The notes: a model not told the origin generated them from the sequence alone. A stretch of 64,000 nt of DNA from SHZI01 sp963802215 (GCA_963802215.1 CAWDHQ010000002.1:620001-684000), one strand, 5' to 3'. Counted from the stretch's first letter, positions 8,231 through 16,634 are shown. Numbers and translations are program-made.

Positions 8231-9817
8231 GTGGTGCATGCAACGAGAGATGCTCTGGCGGCGCTAGCCACGCTCGTTCTGTTCGCCCTGGCCCCGCTGC
8301 CTGCCCGAGCCGTGGACTGGGAAAGTCTCGTGATGCCCGGGCCGGTGATCACCGGCCACGCCGACATCGAGAAGCAATGCAAGAAGTGTCACGCGCCGTT
8401 CGCCAGGGACGACCAGCGCAGTCTCTGCCTTGACTGCCACGACAAGGTGGACGCAGACATCAGCGGCAAGTCCGGCTTTCACTGGCGATCAGAGGCAGCC
8501 CGTTCCGGCCAGTGCCGGAACTGCCATACGGAACACGAGGGCCGGGCCGCCGACGTCGTGCGCCTGACTCCGCAGACCTTCAATCACGCCTTGACGGACT
8601 ACCCGCTGGAAGGCGGCCACAGGAAAGTCGCGTGCGCAGACTGCCACGAACCCAGGGTGAAGCATCGGGAGGCGCCTTCAACCTGCATCGGCTGCCACGC
8701 AGGAGATGATGCGCACAAGAAGGCGCTGGGCGATGACTGCGCCTCATGTCATGGCGTGGATTCCTGGAAGCAGACGAAGTTCGACCACTCCAAGGCAAGC
8801 GATCCGGGCTACCCCCTGACCGGCGCCCACGAGAAGGTCGAGTGCGGCCTGTGCCACGCCGGCCAGCGGTACAAGGACACGCCGACGACCTGCGTCGCGT
8901 GCCACCGTATCGATGACACGCACCAGGGCCAGCGTGGCACGGACTGCGAGTCATGTCATACCACCACCGGATGGAAGGAGCAGACATTCGATCACTTCAG
9001 GAAGACCGGCTTTGCCCTGACGGCGGGCCACTCCGGCGTCGCCTGCGTGGCCTGCCATGCCGGCAATGACTTCAAGAAGGCCGACGGCAAGACGTGTGTC
9101 GACTGCCATCGGGGCGACGACACCCACCAGGGCCGTAACGGCGTCGAATGCAAGGCCTGCCATATAACCAAAGCGTGGGATGTGGTGAAGTTCGATCACG
9201 CCAGGGAAACGAAGTTCGCTCTCAATGGTGCCCATTCCGATCTCGGCTGCGTTGCCTGTCACAAGGGCGAAGCCAAGACCGAGAAGCTCGAGACTGCCTG
9301 CATCTCATGCCATCGCGGGAATGACCCTCACAAGGAATCGCTCGGCACCGACTGCGGCACCTGCCATGGCGAGAAGACCTGGAAGGATGACCTGCGCTTC
9401 GACCACGACCTGACCGGATTTCCACTCGCGGGACTGCATGCCACGACATCCTGCGATTCCTGTCACGTGGACAAGAAGTTCGCGGGAACGAAGTCCGGTT
9501 GCATCGACTGCCACCGCCCGGATGACGTGCACAAGGGCAACCTCAGCGAGAAGTGCGCGGACTGCCACACTCCCAATGACTGGCGCATCTGGACTTTCGA
9601 CCACGACACCCAGACCGACTTCCCCCTCGACGGCGCTCACTCTGATCTCCGCTGCGTCGCCTGCCACGTCCGACCGCCGGGCGAGGGCCGGGGCGCTGCC
9701 CGGGATTGCGGGAGCTGTCACCGCAGAGATGACCGGCACAGCGGCCAGTTCGGAACGGATTGCGCTCGCTGCCACAACACCCGCACGTTTTCCGGTGCCA
9801 GGAGAAGGGCGTCATGA
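8231..9817 (+). CDS. 21-haem periplasmic c-type cytochrome
   Basis: This 528-residue protein starts at GTG 8231 and has a signal peptide (LATLVLFALAPLPARA). I count 21 CXXCH motifs. They fall in a repeat of about 60-70 residues that reads FDH-T-F-L-GAHS-L-CVACH, then CxxCHR-DD-H-G--G--CxxCH, so each unit supplies three haems plus conserved His residues for distal ligation. This pattern is typical of the predicted cytochrome c3-like CXXCH families. The stop overlaps the next start (ATGA). Located between the membrane protein and the outer-membrane barrel genes, it is a good candidate for the periplasm-spanning wire of the conduit. Confidence 0.88.
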   Translation: MVHATRDALAALATLVLFALAPLPARAVDWESLVMPGPVITGHADIEKQCKKCHAPFARDDQRSLCLDCHDKVDADISGKSGFHWRSEAARSGQCRNCHTEHEGRAADVVRLTPQTFNHALTDYPLEGGHRKVACADCHEPRVKHREAPSTCIGCHAGDDAHKKALGDDCASCHGVDSWKQTKFDHSKASDPGYPLTGAHEKVECGLCHAGQRYKDTPTTCVACHRIDDTHQGQRGTDCESCHTTTGWKEQTFDHFRKTGFALTAGHSGVACVACHAGNDFKKADGKTCVDCHRGDDTHQGRNGVECKACHITKAWDVVKFDHARETKFALNGAHSDLGCVACHKGEAKTEKLETACISCHRGNDPHKESLGTDCGTCHGEKTWKDDLRFDHDLTGFPLAGLHATTSCDSCHVDKKFAGTKSGCIDCHRPDDVHKGNLSEKCADCHTPNDWRIWTFDHDTQTDFPLDGAHSDLRCVACHVRPPGEGRGAARDCGSCHRRDDRHSGQFGTDCARCHNTRTFSGARRRAS

Positions 9818-10290
9818 ACGCAATGTCTACCGCTCGCCGCTTCGTGCTCGCCATGGGCGCCATCCTCGTCCTTGGCACCACCACGACCGGCATGGCTGTA
9901 GCCCAGACTGCCTTCGACTCGTCATTCGATCACATGTCGACAGGCTGGCCCCTGGAGCGGTCGCACCGGAGCGTCGACTGCGCTTCATGCCATGTCGGCG
10001 GCATATTCCAGGGAACGCCCCGGCAGTGCGTGGCCTGTCACTCACGCGCCGGACTGGTCAAGGCGACGGCACCTTCGGTTACCCACATCCGGACCACCGA
10101 CGAATGCGATGCCTGTCACCGGGAGACGACCTGGTCCTACGTGAGGCCTGTCGATCACACGGTCGTCATCGGCACCTGCTTCAGTTGCCATAACGGGCTG
10201 ACATCAACGGGCAAATCGCCCAGCCACATACCGACCAGCAGCGACTGCGAGGCGTGCCACTCCACCCGCGCCTGGACGCCGGCCGGCTGA
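9814..10290 (+). CDS. small pentahaem c-type cytochrome
   Basis: This 158-residue protein starts at ATG 9814, with AGGAGAAGG centred about 9 bp upstream and a 4-bp overlap with the preceding cytochrome gene. The signal peptide ends at TGMAVAQ. Five CXXCH motifs are present: CASCH, CVACH, CDACH, CFSCH and CEACH. The repeat FDHMSTGWPLERSHRSVDC resembles the unit of the 21-haem neighbour, so it probably arose from part of that protein. The outer-membrane barrel gene starts 6 bp later. It may dock the larger cytochrome to the barrel or act as its plug. That role is inferred from position only. Confidence 0.85.
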   Translation: MNAMSTARRFVLAMGAILVLGTTTTGMAVAQTAFDSSFDHMSTGWPLERSHRSVDCASCHVGGIFQGTPRQCVACHSRAGLVKATAPSVTHIRTTDECDACHRETTWSYVRPVDHTVVIGTCFSCHNGLTSTGKSPSHIPTSSDCEACHSTRAWTPAG

Positions 10291-10296
10291 ATACCC

Positions 10297-12792
10297 GTGG
10301 ATAGCCTGAAAAGCGTTCTGGCTGCCTGCCTGTTGCTGGTCAGCGGCGTGCTGGCCGCGGCGCCGGGCGAGATTGCATCCGTCCTGATCTCGAGAACCGG
10401 CGGCACAGCTGACGTGGAGGTCCGTTTTGCCTGCCCGAACCAGCTGCTGAGTCTCTCGCCGGCAAGCACCGCGAGCGTCGCCGAGATAACCCTCTCGCGA
10501 ATGGAAGGCTGCGCCGGTTCGGGGGGCGTCGCCCGGGAGGCCACACGGCCGGCTGGCCGTGAACTCGCTGCGCTGGACGAAGTTGAGTACACGGCCCGGC
10601 CCGGCACCGACGCTACCCTGCGACTGCGCTTCGATCGGGCGGTAGTGGTCCGGGTTGAGCAATCCGGCGACCTGCGCGGCCTGAGCGTGCAGGTCCAGGT
10701 CACCGGCGAGGCGAAGCTGCCGGCCGGCGGGCCCCTTGCGGCCGTGCCGCCAGCAGCGGCGCGGCCAGGGCCGACGCCGGAGCAGATTGCCCGCGCGGAG
10801 GAACGCGCGCGGCTGGCGATGCAGCCAAAGCCGGTATCGCCGCCGCCCGCGGCCAGCTGGGTGCTGAACCTGCGATCGGCAACGACGCCGATCGACTCCG
10901 GGGTAGAGGCCGTCGGACTCGCCCAGCGGAGCAAGGTCGTCTACGTTTCAAAACTGCAGGTCGACGACCAGCTGTGGCATCGCCTGCGTCTCGGCTTCTT
11001 CGCAACGGAGGCGGATGCAGACGCCGCTCTTGCGGGACTGCATTCGCGCTTTCCCGGCGCATGGGTAACCCGCGCGTCGGAAGCAGAGCGCCTTGCATCC
11101 GGCGGGAGCGCGACAACGGGTGTACCGGCAGGTGTGGAGGCCACCGCGGCCGCCGTGCCCGGCACTGGTCCGCTGACCGATGCGCAGGCGAAGGAGCTGC
11201 TGGAGCAGGCGCGCGGCGCCATCATAGACCAGGACTATCCGCAGGCCATCGGGCTCGCTACGAGCATTCTCGGGGCTCCGCCGGGCGCCGGGACGGCGGA
11301 GGCGCGCGAAATCCTGGGCCTGGCGCGGGAACGCAGCGGCCAGGTCGCACAGGCGGTCGCAGAGTATCAGCGCTACCTTGCCGACTACCCTGCTGGCGAC
11401 GGCGCGACGAGGGTCCGCCAGCGCCTCGCGGCGTTGACCACGGCGCGCGAACAGCCCCGCGAGAGCATCCGTGGCGAGGTTGCCAGGCGTGAAAGTGACT
11501 GGGAGGTCTACGGCGGAATCTCGCAGTTCTACCACCGGGATTCCATTGACTTCGGGGGCGACTCCGGCTCTGTGGATCAATCGGCCATATTCTCGGATGC
11601 CGAGGTCGTCGTGCGCCACGCCAGCGAGCGCTTCGATTTCGAGTCCCGGGCCACGGTTGGCTATGCCTACGATCTGTCCGGCGGTGACGAAAGCGTCGAC
11701 AACGAGTCGCGGATCTACAACCTGTACGCGGACATCAACGATCAGGCACTGGGTGTAGCCACGCGCCTCGGCCGGCAGACGCTCCGGAACCAGGGAGTCC
11801 TTGGCCGCTTCGATGGGGCAGTCGTGTCCTGGCAATGGGCGCCAGCTTACCGGCTAAACCTGCTGGCGGGCCTGCCGGTCTACAACCCCAACGAGAACGT
11901 CGAAACGAGTCGCAGGTTCTACGGCGCCAGCATCGACATTCTGGATCTGATGGACCTTTTCGACGTGAACGTGTTCTTCAACATCCAGGAAGTCGACGGC
12001 ATCAACGACCGCGAGGCCACGGGCGCCGAGATCCGCTACTTCGGCGGGAACAAGTCCCTCATCGCCGCAGTGGACTATGACTTTGGCTACAGCGAGCTCA
12101 ACAGTCTTGCGGTACTCGGGAACTGGACCTTCGCCGACAGCCTTACAGTCAACGGCAGGTTCGACTGGCGCAAGACCCCGTACCTCACCACCGAGGAGGC
12201 CCTGGTCGGCCAACCGGCGTCGAGCATCCAGGAACTGTTGCTGAGCTTCACGGAGGGCGAGATTCGCCAGTTGGCACTGGACCGTTCCGGAGCGATGCAG
12301 AGCTATGCGCTGGGCGTGTCCCGACCGATCTCGGAGCGCTTCCAGATCAGCGCCGACGTCACGGCTTCGCAGTACGACGGGACGCCTGCATCGGGAGGTG
12401 TCGGCGAGACGCCGGATTCCGGGACGCTGATCTATTCCTACGTAAGCCTGATCGGCACCAGCCTGATCACGGAAGGGGACATGTCCGTCCTCGGCCTGCG
12501 CTATTCGGATGGCGGGACGACCACGTCTGCCGCGATGTTCCTCGATACCCGTTTCCCGGTTACCCGGAACCTGCGGCTGAATCCCAGGGTGCTGGTGACC
12601 CGGCGCGAGATCACGACCGGGGACCTGACGGAACTGCTGGTTCGTCCGGGCCTTCGCGCGCTGTATCGCCTGTCACGCCAGATTCGCCTCGAGGTGGAGG
12701 GGGGTGGCGAGTTTGGCAGCAGCGACAGTGGGGGCGAGTCGAACAACTCGACCGGCTACTACCTGTATATGGGCTACACGGCGGACTTCTGA
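10297..12792 (+). CDS. outer-membrane beta-barrel with AMIN-like, SPOR and TPR periplasmic domains
   Basis: This 831-residue protein starts at GTG 10297 and has a signal peptide (LAACLLLVSGVLAAA). Residues about 24-135 look like an AMIN-type beta domain, about 186-258 like a SPOR peptidoglycan-binding domain (WVLNLRSATTP to AWVTRASEAE), and about 290-380 like TPR helices (QDYPQAIGLATSIL). From about residue 400 the sequence alternates short amphipathic strands (WEVYGGISQFYHRDS, ATVGYAYDLSG) and ends in YYLYMGYTADF. That aromatic C-terminal Phe is typical of outer-membrane barrels. TPR-plus-barrel architecture is known from polysaccharide exporters such as PgaA and PelB. Here the neighbours are multihaem cytochromes, so I infer the porin of a porin-cytochrome conduit. 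A secretion role remains possible. Confidence 0.8.
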   Translation: MDSLKSVLAACLLLVSGVLAAAPGEIASVLISRTGGTADVEVRFACPNQLLSLSPASTASVAEITLSRMEGCAGSGGVAREATRPAGRELAALDEVEYTARPGTDATLRLRFDRAVVVRVEQSGDLRGLSVQVQVTGEAKLPAGGPLAAVPPAAARPGPTPEQIARAEERARLAMQPKPVSPPPAASWVLNLRSATTPIDSGVEAVGLAQRSKVVYVSKLQVDDQLWHRLRLGFFATEADADAALAGLHSRFPGAWVTRASEAERLASGGSATTGVPAGVEATAAAVPGTGPLTDAQAKELLEQARGAIIDQDYPQAIGLATSILGAPPGAGTAEAREILGLARERSGQVAQAVAEYQRYLADYPAGDGATRVRQRLAALTTAREQPRESIRGEVARRESDWEVYGGISQFYHRDSIDFGGDSGSVDQSAIFSDAEVVVRHASERFDFESRATVGYAYDLSGGDESVDNESRIYNLYADINDQALGVATRLGRQTLRNQGVLGRFDGAVVSWQWAPAYRLNLLAGLPVYNPNENVETSRRFYGASIDILDLMDLFDVNVFFNIQEVDGINDREATGAEIRYFGGNKSLIAAVDYDFGYSELNSLAVLGNWTFADSLTVNGRFDWRKTPYLTTEEALVGQPASSIQELLLSFTEGEIRQLALDRSGAMQSYALGVSRPISERFQISADVTASQYDGTPASGGVGETPDSGTLIYSYVSLIGTSLITEGDMSVLGLRYSDGGTTTSAAMFLDTRFPVTRNLRLNPRVLVTRREITTGDLTELLVRPGLRALYRLSRQIRLEVEGGGEFGSSDSGGESNNSTGYYLYMGYTADF

Positions 12793-12793
12793 C

Positions 12794-13405
12794 ATGGGCG
12801 CACTGCCACGCACGACGATTCTGGTGGGAGCGGTTGCGGTCGCACTGATCGCGGGATGCGGGACTGCGTCGCCCAATCGGCGCGCGACGGATTATCTCGA
12901 TGACGCGACCGGCGCAACGATCACCCGCGTCGACCAGCCGTTCATCCTCTTCAGCGAAGATCCGGCCCGCGCGGCCAATGCCCGTGACTACATTCACGCG
13001 GCGCCGCTGGCCGTCAACCAGGCCGGCAAGCGGTCGTGGTGGTTGTGGCTCGGCCTGTGGAGCACCATCGACCGCGGCGTTTCCGCCGGGGACGCGCGGC
13101 TGCCGGATGTCGAGGCAGTCCAGTTCATCGTTGACGGCGAGCCCATGGAACTGAACATGGAGGCGCGGGTTGACCGCGTACCCGGCCTTGCGCGCCTGCC
13201 CTATGCGGCGCCGGTCGCCACCGCGAACAATCTCATACTGCCGCTCACCAGCAGTCAGGTGGCCCGGTTGAGCCGCGGCACCAGCATCGTCATTCGCACG
13301 GAGATGAAGGGTGGCTCGGCGCTGCTCTGGGAGCCGTGGATCGGGAGCGGCACCTGGACGGGTTTCGCTGAACTCGCGGCCGCAGATACCGGCTCGACCC
13401 GTTGA
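12794..13405 (+). CDS. hypothetical lipoprotein of the cytochrome cluster
   Basis: This 203-residue protein begins at ATG 12794, two bases after the barrel gene stop. It has a lipoprotein signal (LVGAVAVALIAGCGT, Cys22) and no haem motif. The mature part is mixed alpha/beta with a WWLWLGLWSTIDRG segment near residue 80 and a Gly-rich C-terminus. I recognise no domain. Tight coupling to the barrel gene suggests an accessory or assembly lipoprotein of the same complex, analogous in position only to lipoprotein partners of other conduits. Confidence 0.75.
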   Translation: MGALPRTTILVGAVAVALIAGCGTASPNRRATDYLDDATGATITRVDQPFILFSEDPARAANARDYIHAAPLAVNQAGKRSWWLWLGLWSTIDRGVSAGDARLPDVEAVQFIVDGEPMELNMEARVDRVPGLARLPYAAPVATANNLILPLTSSQVARLSRGTSIVIRTEMKGGSALLWEPWIGSGTWTGFAELAAADTGSTR

Positions 13406-13422
13406 CCGGCACTTCCATCCTT

Positions 13423-13461
13423 CGACTACACTCTGTGGAGTGTCTGTTCCCGGAGTAGTCG
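13423..13461. promoter_or_regulatory. nested inverted repeats upstream of frmA
   Basis: ACACTC-TGTG-GAGTGT (13428-13443) sits inside a wider pair CGACTAC (13423-13429) and GTAGTCG (13455-13461), ending 3 bp before the ATG at 13465. This could be an operator for a formaldehyde-responsive repressor or a translation-affecting hairpin. No regulator gene is adjacent. Confidence 0.35.
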
Positions 13462-13464
13462 CCC

Positions 13465-14571
13465 ATGCAATCCCGTGCCGCCATTGCCCTTGCCGCCGGC
13501 CAGCCCCTCGTCGTGGACACGGTCGACGTGGATGGCCCCAGGGCCGGCGAGGTGCTGGTCGAGATCCGCGCCACCGGCGTTTGCCACACGGACGAGTTCA
13601 CGCTGTCCGGCAAGGATCCCGAGGGCCTGTTTCCCTGCATCCTCGGTCACGAGGGCGCCGGCGTCGTCGTTGACGTGGGCCCGGGCGTGACCTCACTGAA
13701 GAAGGGTGATCACGTCATCCCGCTGTACACGCCGGAATGCCGCCAGTGCAAGTTCTGCCTGTCGGGCAAGACCAACCTGTGCCAGGCCATCCGCGAGACC
13801 CAGGGGAGGGGCGTCATGCCGGACGGCACCAGCCGCTTCCGGGCCCATGGCAAGAGCGTGCTCCATTACATGGGCACGTCGACCTTCTCCAACTACACGG
13901 TGTTGCCCGAGATCGCGGTGGCGAAGATCCGGGAGGACGCCCCGTTCGACAAGGTCTGCTACATCGGCTGCGGCGTCACCACCGGCATCGGCGCGGTCAT
14001 CAACACGGCGCAGGTCGAGCCGGGAGCAAACGTCGCCGTGTTCGGCCTGGGCGGCATCGGGCTCAACGTGCTCCAGGGCGCGCGCCTCGTGGGCGCGGAC
14101 ATGATCATCGGCGTGGACACCAACCCGGCGAAGCGGGCCATGGCCGAGTCGTTTGGCATGACCCACTTTATCAACCCCAACGATTGCGACAACGTGGTGC
14201 AGGAAATCGTCCGCCTCACCGGCGGCGGCGTGGACTACAGCTTCGAGTGCATCGGCAACGTGCAGGTCATGCGCCAGGCCCTTGAGTGCTGCCACAAGGG
14301 CTGGGGCGAGAGCATCATCATCGGCGTGGCACCCGCAGGCGCGGAGATCAGCACCCGCCCGTTCCAGCTGGTCACGGGCCGGGTCTGGCGCGGCTCGGCC
14401 TTCGGCGGCGCCAAGGGCCGGCGCGACGTGCCGAAAATCGTCGACTGGTACATGGACGGCAAGATCCGCATCGACGAGATGATCACCCACACGATGCCGC
14501 TCAGGGACATCAACCGGGCCTTCGACCTGATGCACTCGGGCGAATCCATCCGGAGCGTGGTGACCTTTTAG
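13465..14571 (+). CDS. frmA: S-(hydroxymethyl)glutathione dehydrogenase / class III alcohol dehydrogenase
   Basis: This 368-residue zinc-dependent medium-chain dehydrogenase has the normal length for the class. The catalytic zinc region is ATGVCHTDEFTLSG, with GHEGAGVV following. The structural zinc loop has four Cys (PECRQCKFCLSGKTNLC). The NAD-binding glycine motif is GLGGIGLNVLQGA. The enzyme oxidises the spontaneous glutathione-formaldehyde adduct to S-formylglutathione in the cytoplasm. A formylglutathione hydrolase gene does not follow, so that partner must be elsewhere. The preceding gap carries nested inverted repeats. Product assignment is secure. Confidence 0.95.
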   Translation: MQSRAAIALAAGQPLVVDTVDVDGPRAGEVLVEIRATGVCHTDEFTLSGKDPEGLFPCILGHEGAGVVVDVGPGVTSLKKGDHVIPLYTPECRQCKFCLSGKTNLCQAIRETQGRGVMPDGTSRFRAHGKSVLHYMGTSTFSNYTVLPEIAVAKIREDAPFDKVCYIGCGVTTGIGAVINTAQVEPGANVAVFGLGGIGLNVLQGARLVGADMIIGVDTNPAKRAMAESFGMTHFINPNDCDNVVQEIVRLTGGGVDYSFECIGNVQVMRQALECCHKGWGESIIIGVAPAGAEISTRPFQLVTGRVWRGSAFGGAKGRRDVPKIVDWYMDGKIRIDEMITHTMPLRDINRAFDLMHSGESIRSVVTF

Positions 14572-14596
14572 GCGTGGCGGCCTTCCGGGGGCGCAC

Positions 14597-14866
14597 CTAG
14601 AGGAATCCGATCCGCTTCCGGCGCCGGCGCTGCCGGAGTTCGCGATAGAGGGCGCCGGGATCCAGCAGGATCCCGCTCGGCCAGACGAGCAGGTTCTGGC
14701 TGCGGTCCAGCCGGAGGCGACGGAACTCCCGGAGGTCGCGGAGTGGCTCCAGGGACCAGGGAGCCAGCTGGTCTTCCAGGTCAACGGCGCCTTCGGTGCC
14801 ATCGGCGTAGGCGAGCCAGAGCTGGTAACGCTCTAGGGGCCAGGCAGCAATCAGTCGCTCGGTCAT
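14597..14866 (-). CDS. DUF2442 domain protein
   Basis: This 89-residue protein has the DUF2442 pattern: YQLWLAYADGTEGAVDL, a middle LRDLREFRRLRLD, then LVWPSGILLDPGALY. It ends in a basic Arg-rich tail. Members are small soluble proteins of unknown role, sometimes found beside toxin-antitoxin-like DUF4160 genes. No DUF4160 partner is present here. It is convergent with frmA, with a 25-bp gap. Confidence 0.75.
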   Translation of the reverse strand: MTERLIAAWPLERYQLWLAYADGTEGAVDLEDQLAPWSLEPLRDLREFRRLRLDRSQNLLVWPSGILLDPGALYRELRQRRRRKRIGFL

Positions 14867-14934
14867 TGCCCGGCATCCTGCGCCGCGCGGGCGCGCGGCA
14901 ACAAGCCGCTAATCTCGGCGAAGAGACCTCTTTT

Positions 14935-15069
14935 GTAGGAGCGCCTTCAGGCGCGACCGGAAATTGGGGTCAGACTGTTATTTCCCAAGCATGCCGGAAA
15001 TAGCAGTCTGACCCCAATTTCCGGACCCCAATTTCCGCAATTTCCGGTCGCGCCTGAAGGCGCTCCTAC
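14935..15069. repeat. nested REP/MITE-like palindromic element
   Basis: A perfect 31-bp terminal inverted repeat (left arm 14935-14965, right arm 15039-15069) starts with the REP-like core GTAGGAGCGCCTTCAGGCGC. Inside it, a second pair (GGAAATTGGGGTCAGACTG at 14959-14977 against its complement at 15004-15022) and a third (TATTTCC/GGAAATA) nest. An extra slipped copy of the CCCCAATTTCC arm lies at 15023-15037. The whole element can fold as one long hairpin. Related half-elements occur at 23269. No transposase gene lies nearby. Confidence 0.85.
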
Positions 15070-15671
15070 TGCGGCGCGCGCCAGCGGACGACGCGGTCGC
15101 GGATCAGGGCCTCGATCTCTTCCCAAGTCGCGGCGCCGGGGCCGGGCAGGTCCCTGTTCGTCGAATTCCGCACCACGATGGTTTCGTGGCCGCTGGCCCG
15201 AAGCGCCCGGATGTTGTCGGGGCTGTCCTCCAGATAGAGGTCGGCGCCGACGGCCGCCTTGTCGCGCATGAAGCACAGGTCCCAGTAGGGGATGCCATGG
15301 CGCTCCAGCCAGTCCGTCGTCTGCCGGATGGCTTCCTTGTGGAACCAGTGGATGTAGAGGCGATGGGTGATGATGCGGATGCGGATCTCGGGGATGGTGT
15401 CTAGCCGGCGAAGGGCTGCCGGTGCACCGGTCACCGGTGGCAGGCGGGCGAACAACTCCCGCTCCTTCACGGCGAAGCGGTGCAGGGGGTCGTAGCCGCC
15501 CACGGCATCGAGGCCCCACTCACCGAAGCCATAGCTGATCTCGTCGGTCAGCGTGGCCTCCGGGACCCCGAGCCACTCGGCGGCGATGGGCTTCAGGCCG
15601 CGGGCGAAATCCGCGACCACGCCGTCCAGGTCGACGCCAAGCACGAACTGCCTTACCGTCTGGGATGTCAT
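15066..15671 (-). CDS. 5'-nucleotidase, NT5C-type HAD hydrolase
   Basis: This 201-residue HAD-superfamily protein has nucleophile motif VLGVDLDGVVADF (Asp14 and Asp16) and later IRIITHRL and LEDSPDNIRAL, matching motifs II and III/IV. NT5C-type enzymes dephosphorylate nucleoside or deoxynucleoside monophosphates. The Trp-rich RLYIHWFHKEAI segment is characteristic of this bacterial subgroup. Its ATG overlaps the stop of the upstream F420-type gene (ATGA), so they are co-translated. The last codons touch the right arm of the REP palindrome, which may double as its transcription end. Confidence 0.85.
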   Translation of the reverse strand: MTSQTVRQFVLGVDLDGVVADFARGLKPIAAEWLGVPEATLTDEISYGFGEWGLDAVGGYDPLHRFAVKERELFARLPPVTGAPAALRRLDTIPEIRIRIITHRLYIHWFHKEAIRQTTDWLERHGIPYWDLCFMRDKAAVGADLYLEDSPDNIRALRASGHETIVVRNSTNRDLPGPGAATWEEIEALIRDRVVRWRAPQ

Positions 15672-16114
15672 GCGTCGTGACCTTCAAGGGCGTGGAAGCG
15701 GATGAAGGAGCGCGCCGCCACGCCTTTGGCCAGTGCCTCGGGCGCGGCATCGAGCGGCACATTGAAGAACATGCGGAAGTTCTTCGCCCTTTGCTGCCGG
15801 TAGAGTTCGACCAGGCGTTGCCGGCCCGGCTCGTCGTCGACGAACTCCGCGCGCACCCGGTGGCCCTTGCCCCTGATTTCCAGCAGCGCCTCCGGGGTCT
15901 TCTTCAGGTTCCGGTACCAGTTCGATGTGGCGTAGGTCAGTGCGGCCCACCCGCTGCCGTCTCGCACGAAGCCGATGGGCGTCGAAACCGGCCTGCCGCT
16001 ACGCCTGCCCGTGGTGGTGATGACCAGCACCAGGTCCCCCATACCGCCAAGCCAGTCCTTGCGCAGCAGATAGGACTGGAACTGCAGCATCCGCAGTGCG
16101 AACGGCGAGGGCAT
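15668..16114 (-). CDS. F420H2-type nitroreductase/quinone reductase family protein (PF04075-like)
   Basis: From ATG 16114 the protein has 148 residues, the usual size. The family pattern is visible: LVLVITTTGRRSGRPVSTPIGF, then WAALTYATSNWYRNLKKTPEALLEIRGKGHRVRAEFV. Family members bind F420 or other flavin-like cofactors and act on quinones or nitro compounds. In Gammaproteobacteria the cofactor is uncertain. It overlaps the nucleotidase gene by 4 bp and follows ppiC after 23 bp on the same strand, so the three form one leftward unit. Confidence 0.8.
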   Translation of the reverse strand: MPSPFALRMLQFQSYLLRKDWLGGMGDLVLVITTTGRRSGRPVSTPIGFVRDGSGWAALTYATSNWYRNLKKTPEALLEIRGKGHRVRAEFVDDEPGRQRLVELYRQQRAKNFRMFFNVPLDAAPEALAKGVAARSFIRFHALEGHDA

Positions 16115-16137
16115 CGCAATGGGCCGGTTGTCGCGCG

Positions 16138-16419
16138 TCAGGCCGAGCGCCGCGTGATTTCGATCAGGTGATACCCGAACTGGGTCTGCACCGGACCGTG
16201 CACCTTGCCCACCTCGGCGCTGAACACCACGGTATCGAATTCCCTGACCATCATTCCCGGGCTGAATTCGCCCAGGTCGCCGCCCTGCTGGCCGGAGGGG
16301 CACTCGGAGTACTGCTTCGCCACCTGGGCGAAGTCCTCGCCGCCTTCGATGCGGGTCTTGAGGTCGTTGCAGGTGGCCTGGTCGGCGACGAGGATGTGGC
16401 GGGCGGTGGCTTTGCGCAT
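16138..16419 (-). CDS. ppiC: parvulin-type peptidyl-prolyl isomerase PpiC
   Basis: The 93-residue protein from ATG 16419 is a single parvulin domain with no signal peptide. It matches the E. coli PpiC layout closely: HILVADQATCNDL, QYSECPSGQQGGDLGEF and HGPVQTQFGYHLIEI. The conserved His pair, the CPSG segment and the final FGYH are present. It catalyses cis-trans isomerisation of peptidyl-prolyl bonds in the cytoplasm. Longer upstream in-frame starts would add 57 residues of non-parvulin sequence and are rejected. It is divergent from the minor pilin operon. Confidence 0.92.
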   Translation of the reverse strand: MRKATARHILVADQATCNDLKTRIEGGEDFAQVAKQYSECPSGQQGGDLGEFSPGMMVREFDTVVFSAEVGKVHGPVQTQFGYHLIEITRRSA

Positions 16420-16522
16420 GGCGGCTGGTTCCTGGAACTTGAGGACGCGAGAGTCTAGCCGATGCTGCCCTCGACAAGACATAAGGGACGAGCGGTCGCC
16501 TGTGCCGACAGGCGGCGATAAC

Positions 16523-16560
16523 AACCTGAAATATATAGGTTTTTTCCGGGAAACCCGGAA
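16523..16560. promoter_or_regulatory. AT-rich patch with two hairpins between ppiC and the minor pilin operon
   Basis: AACCT-GAAATATAT-AGGTT followed by a T-run, then TTCCGGG-AAA-CCCGGAA (16544-16560), stand out from the GC-rich surroundings. They may mark the minor pilin promoter or an attenuator. No definite -35/-10 pair can be assigned. Confidence 0.35.
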
Positions 16561-16634
16561 CCGCGTCACGGTCTTCTCCCCCCCGCTCACCTATCGTTCC
16601 GGCCATCGCAAGCTGTGCTGGAGACGAGCCCGTG

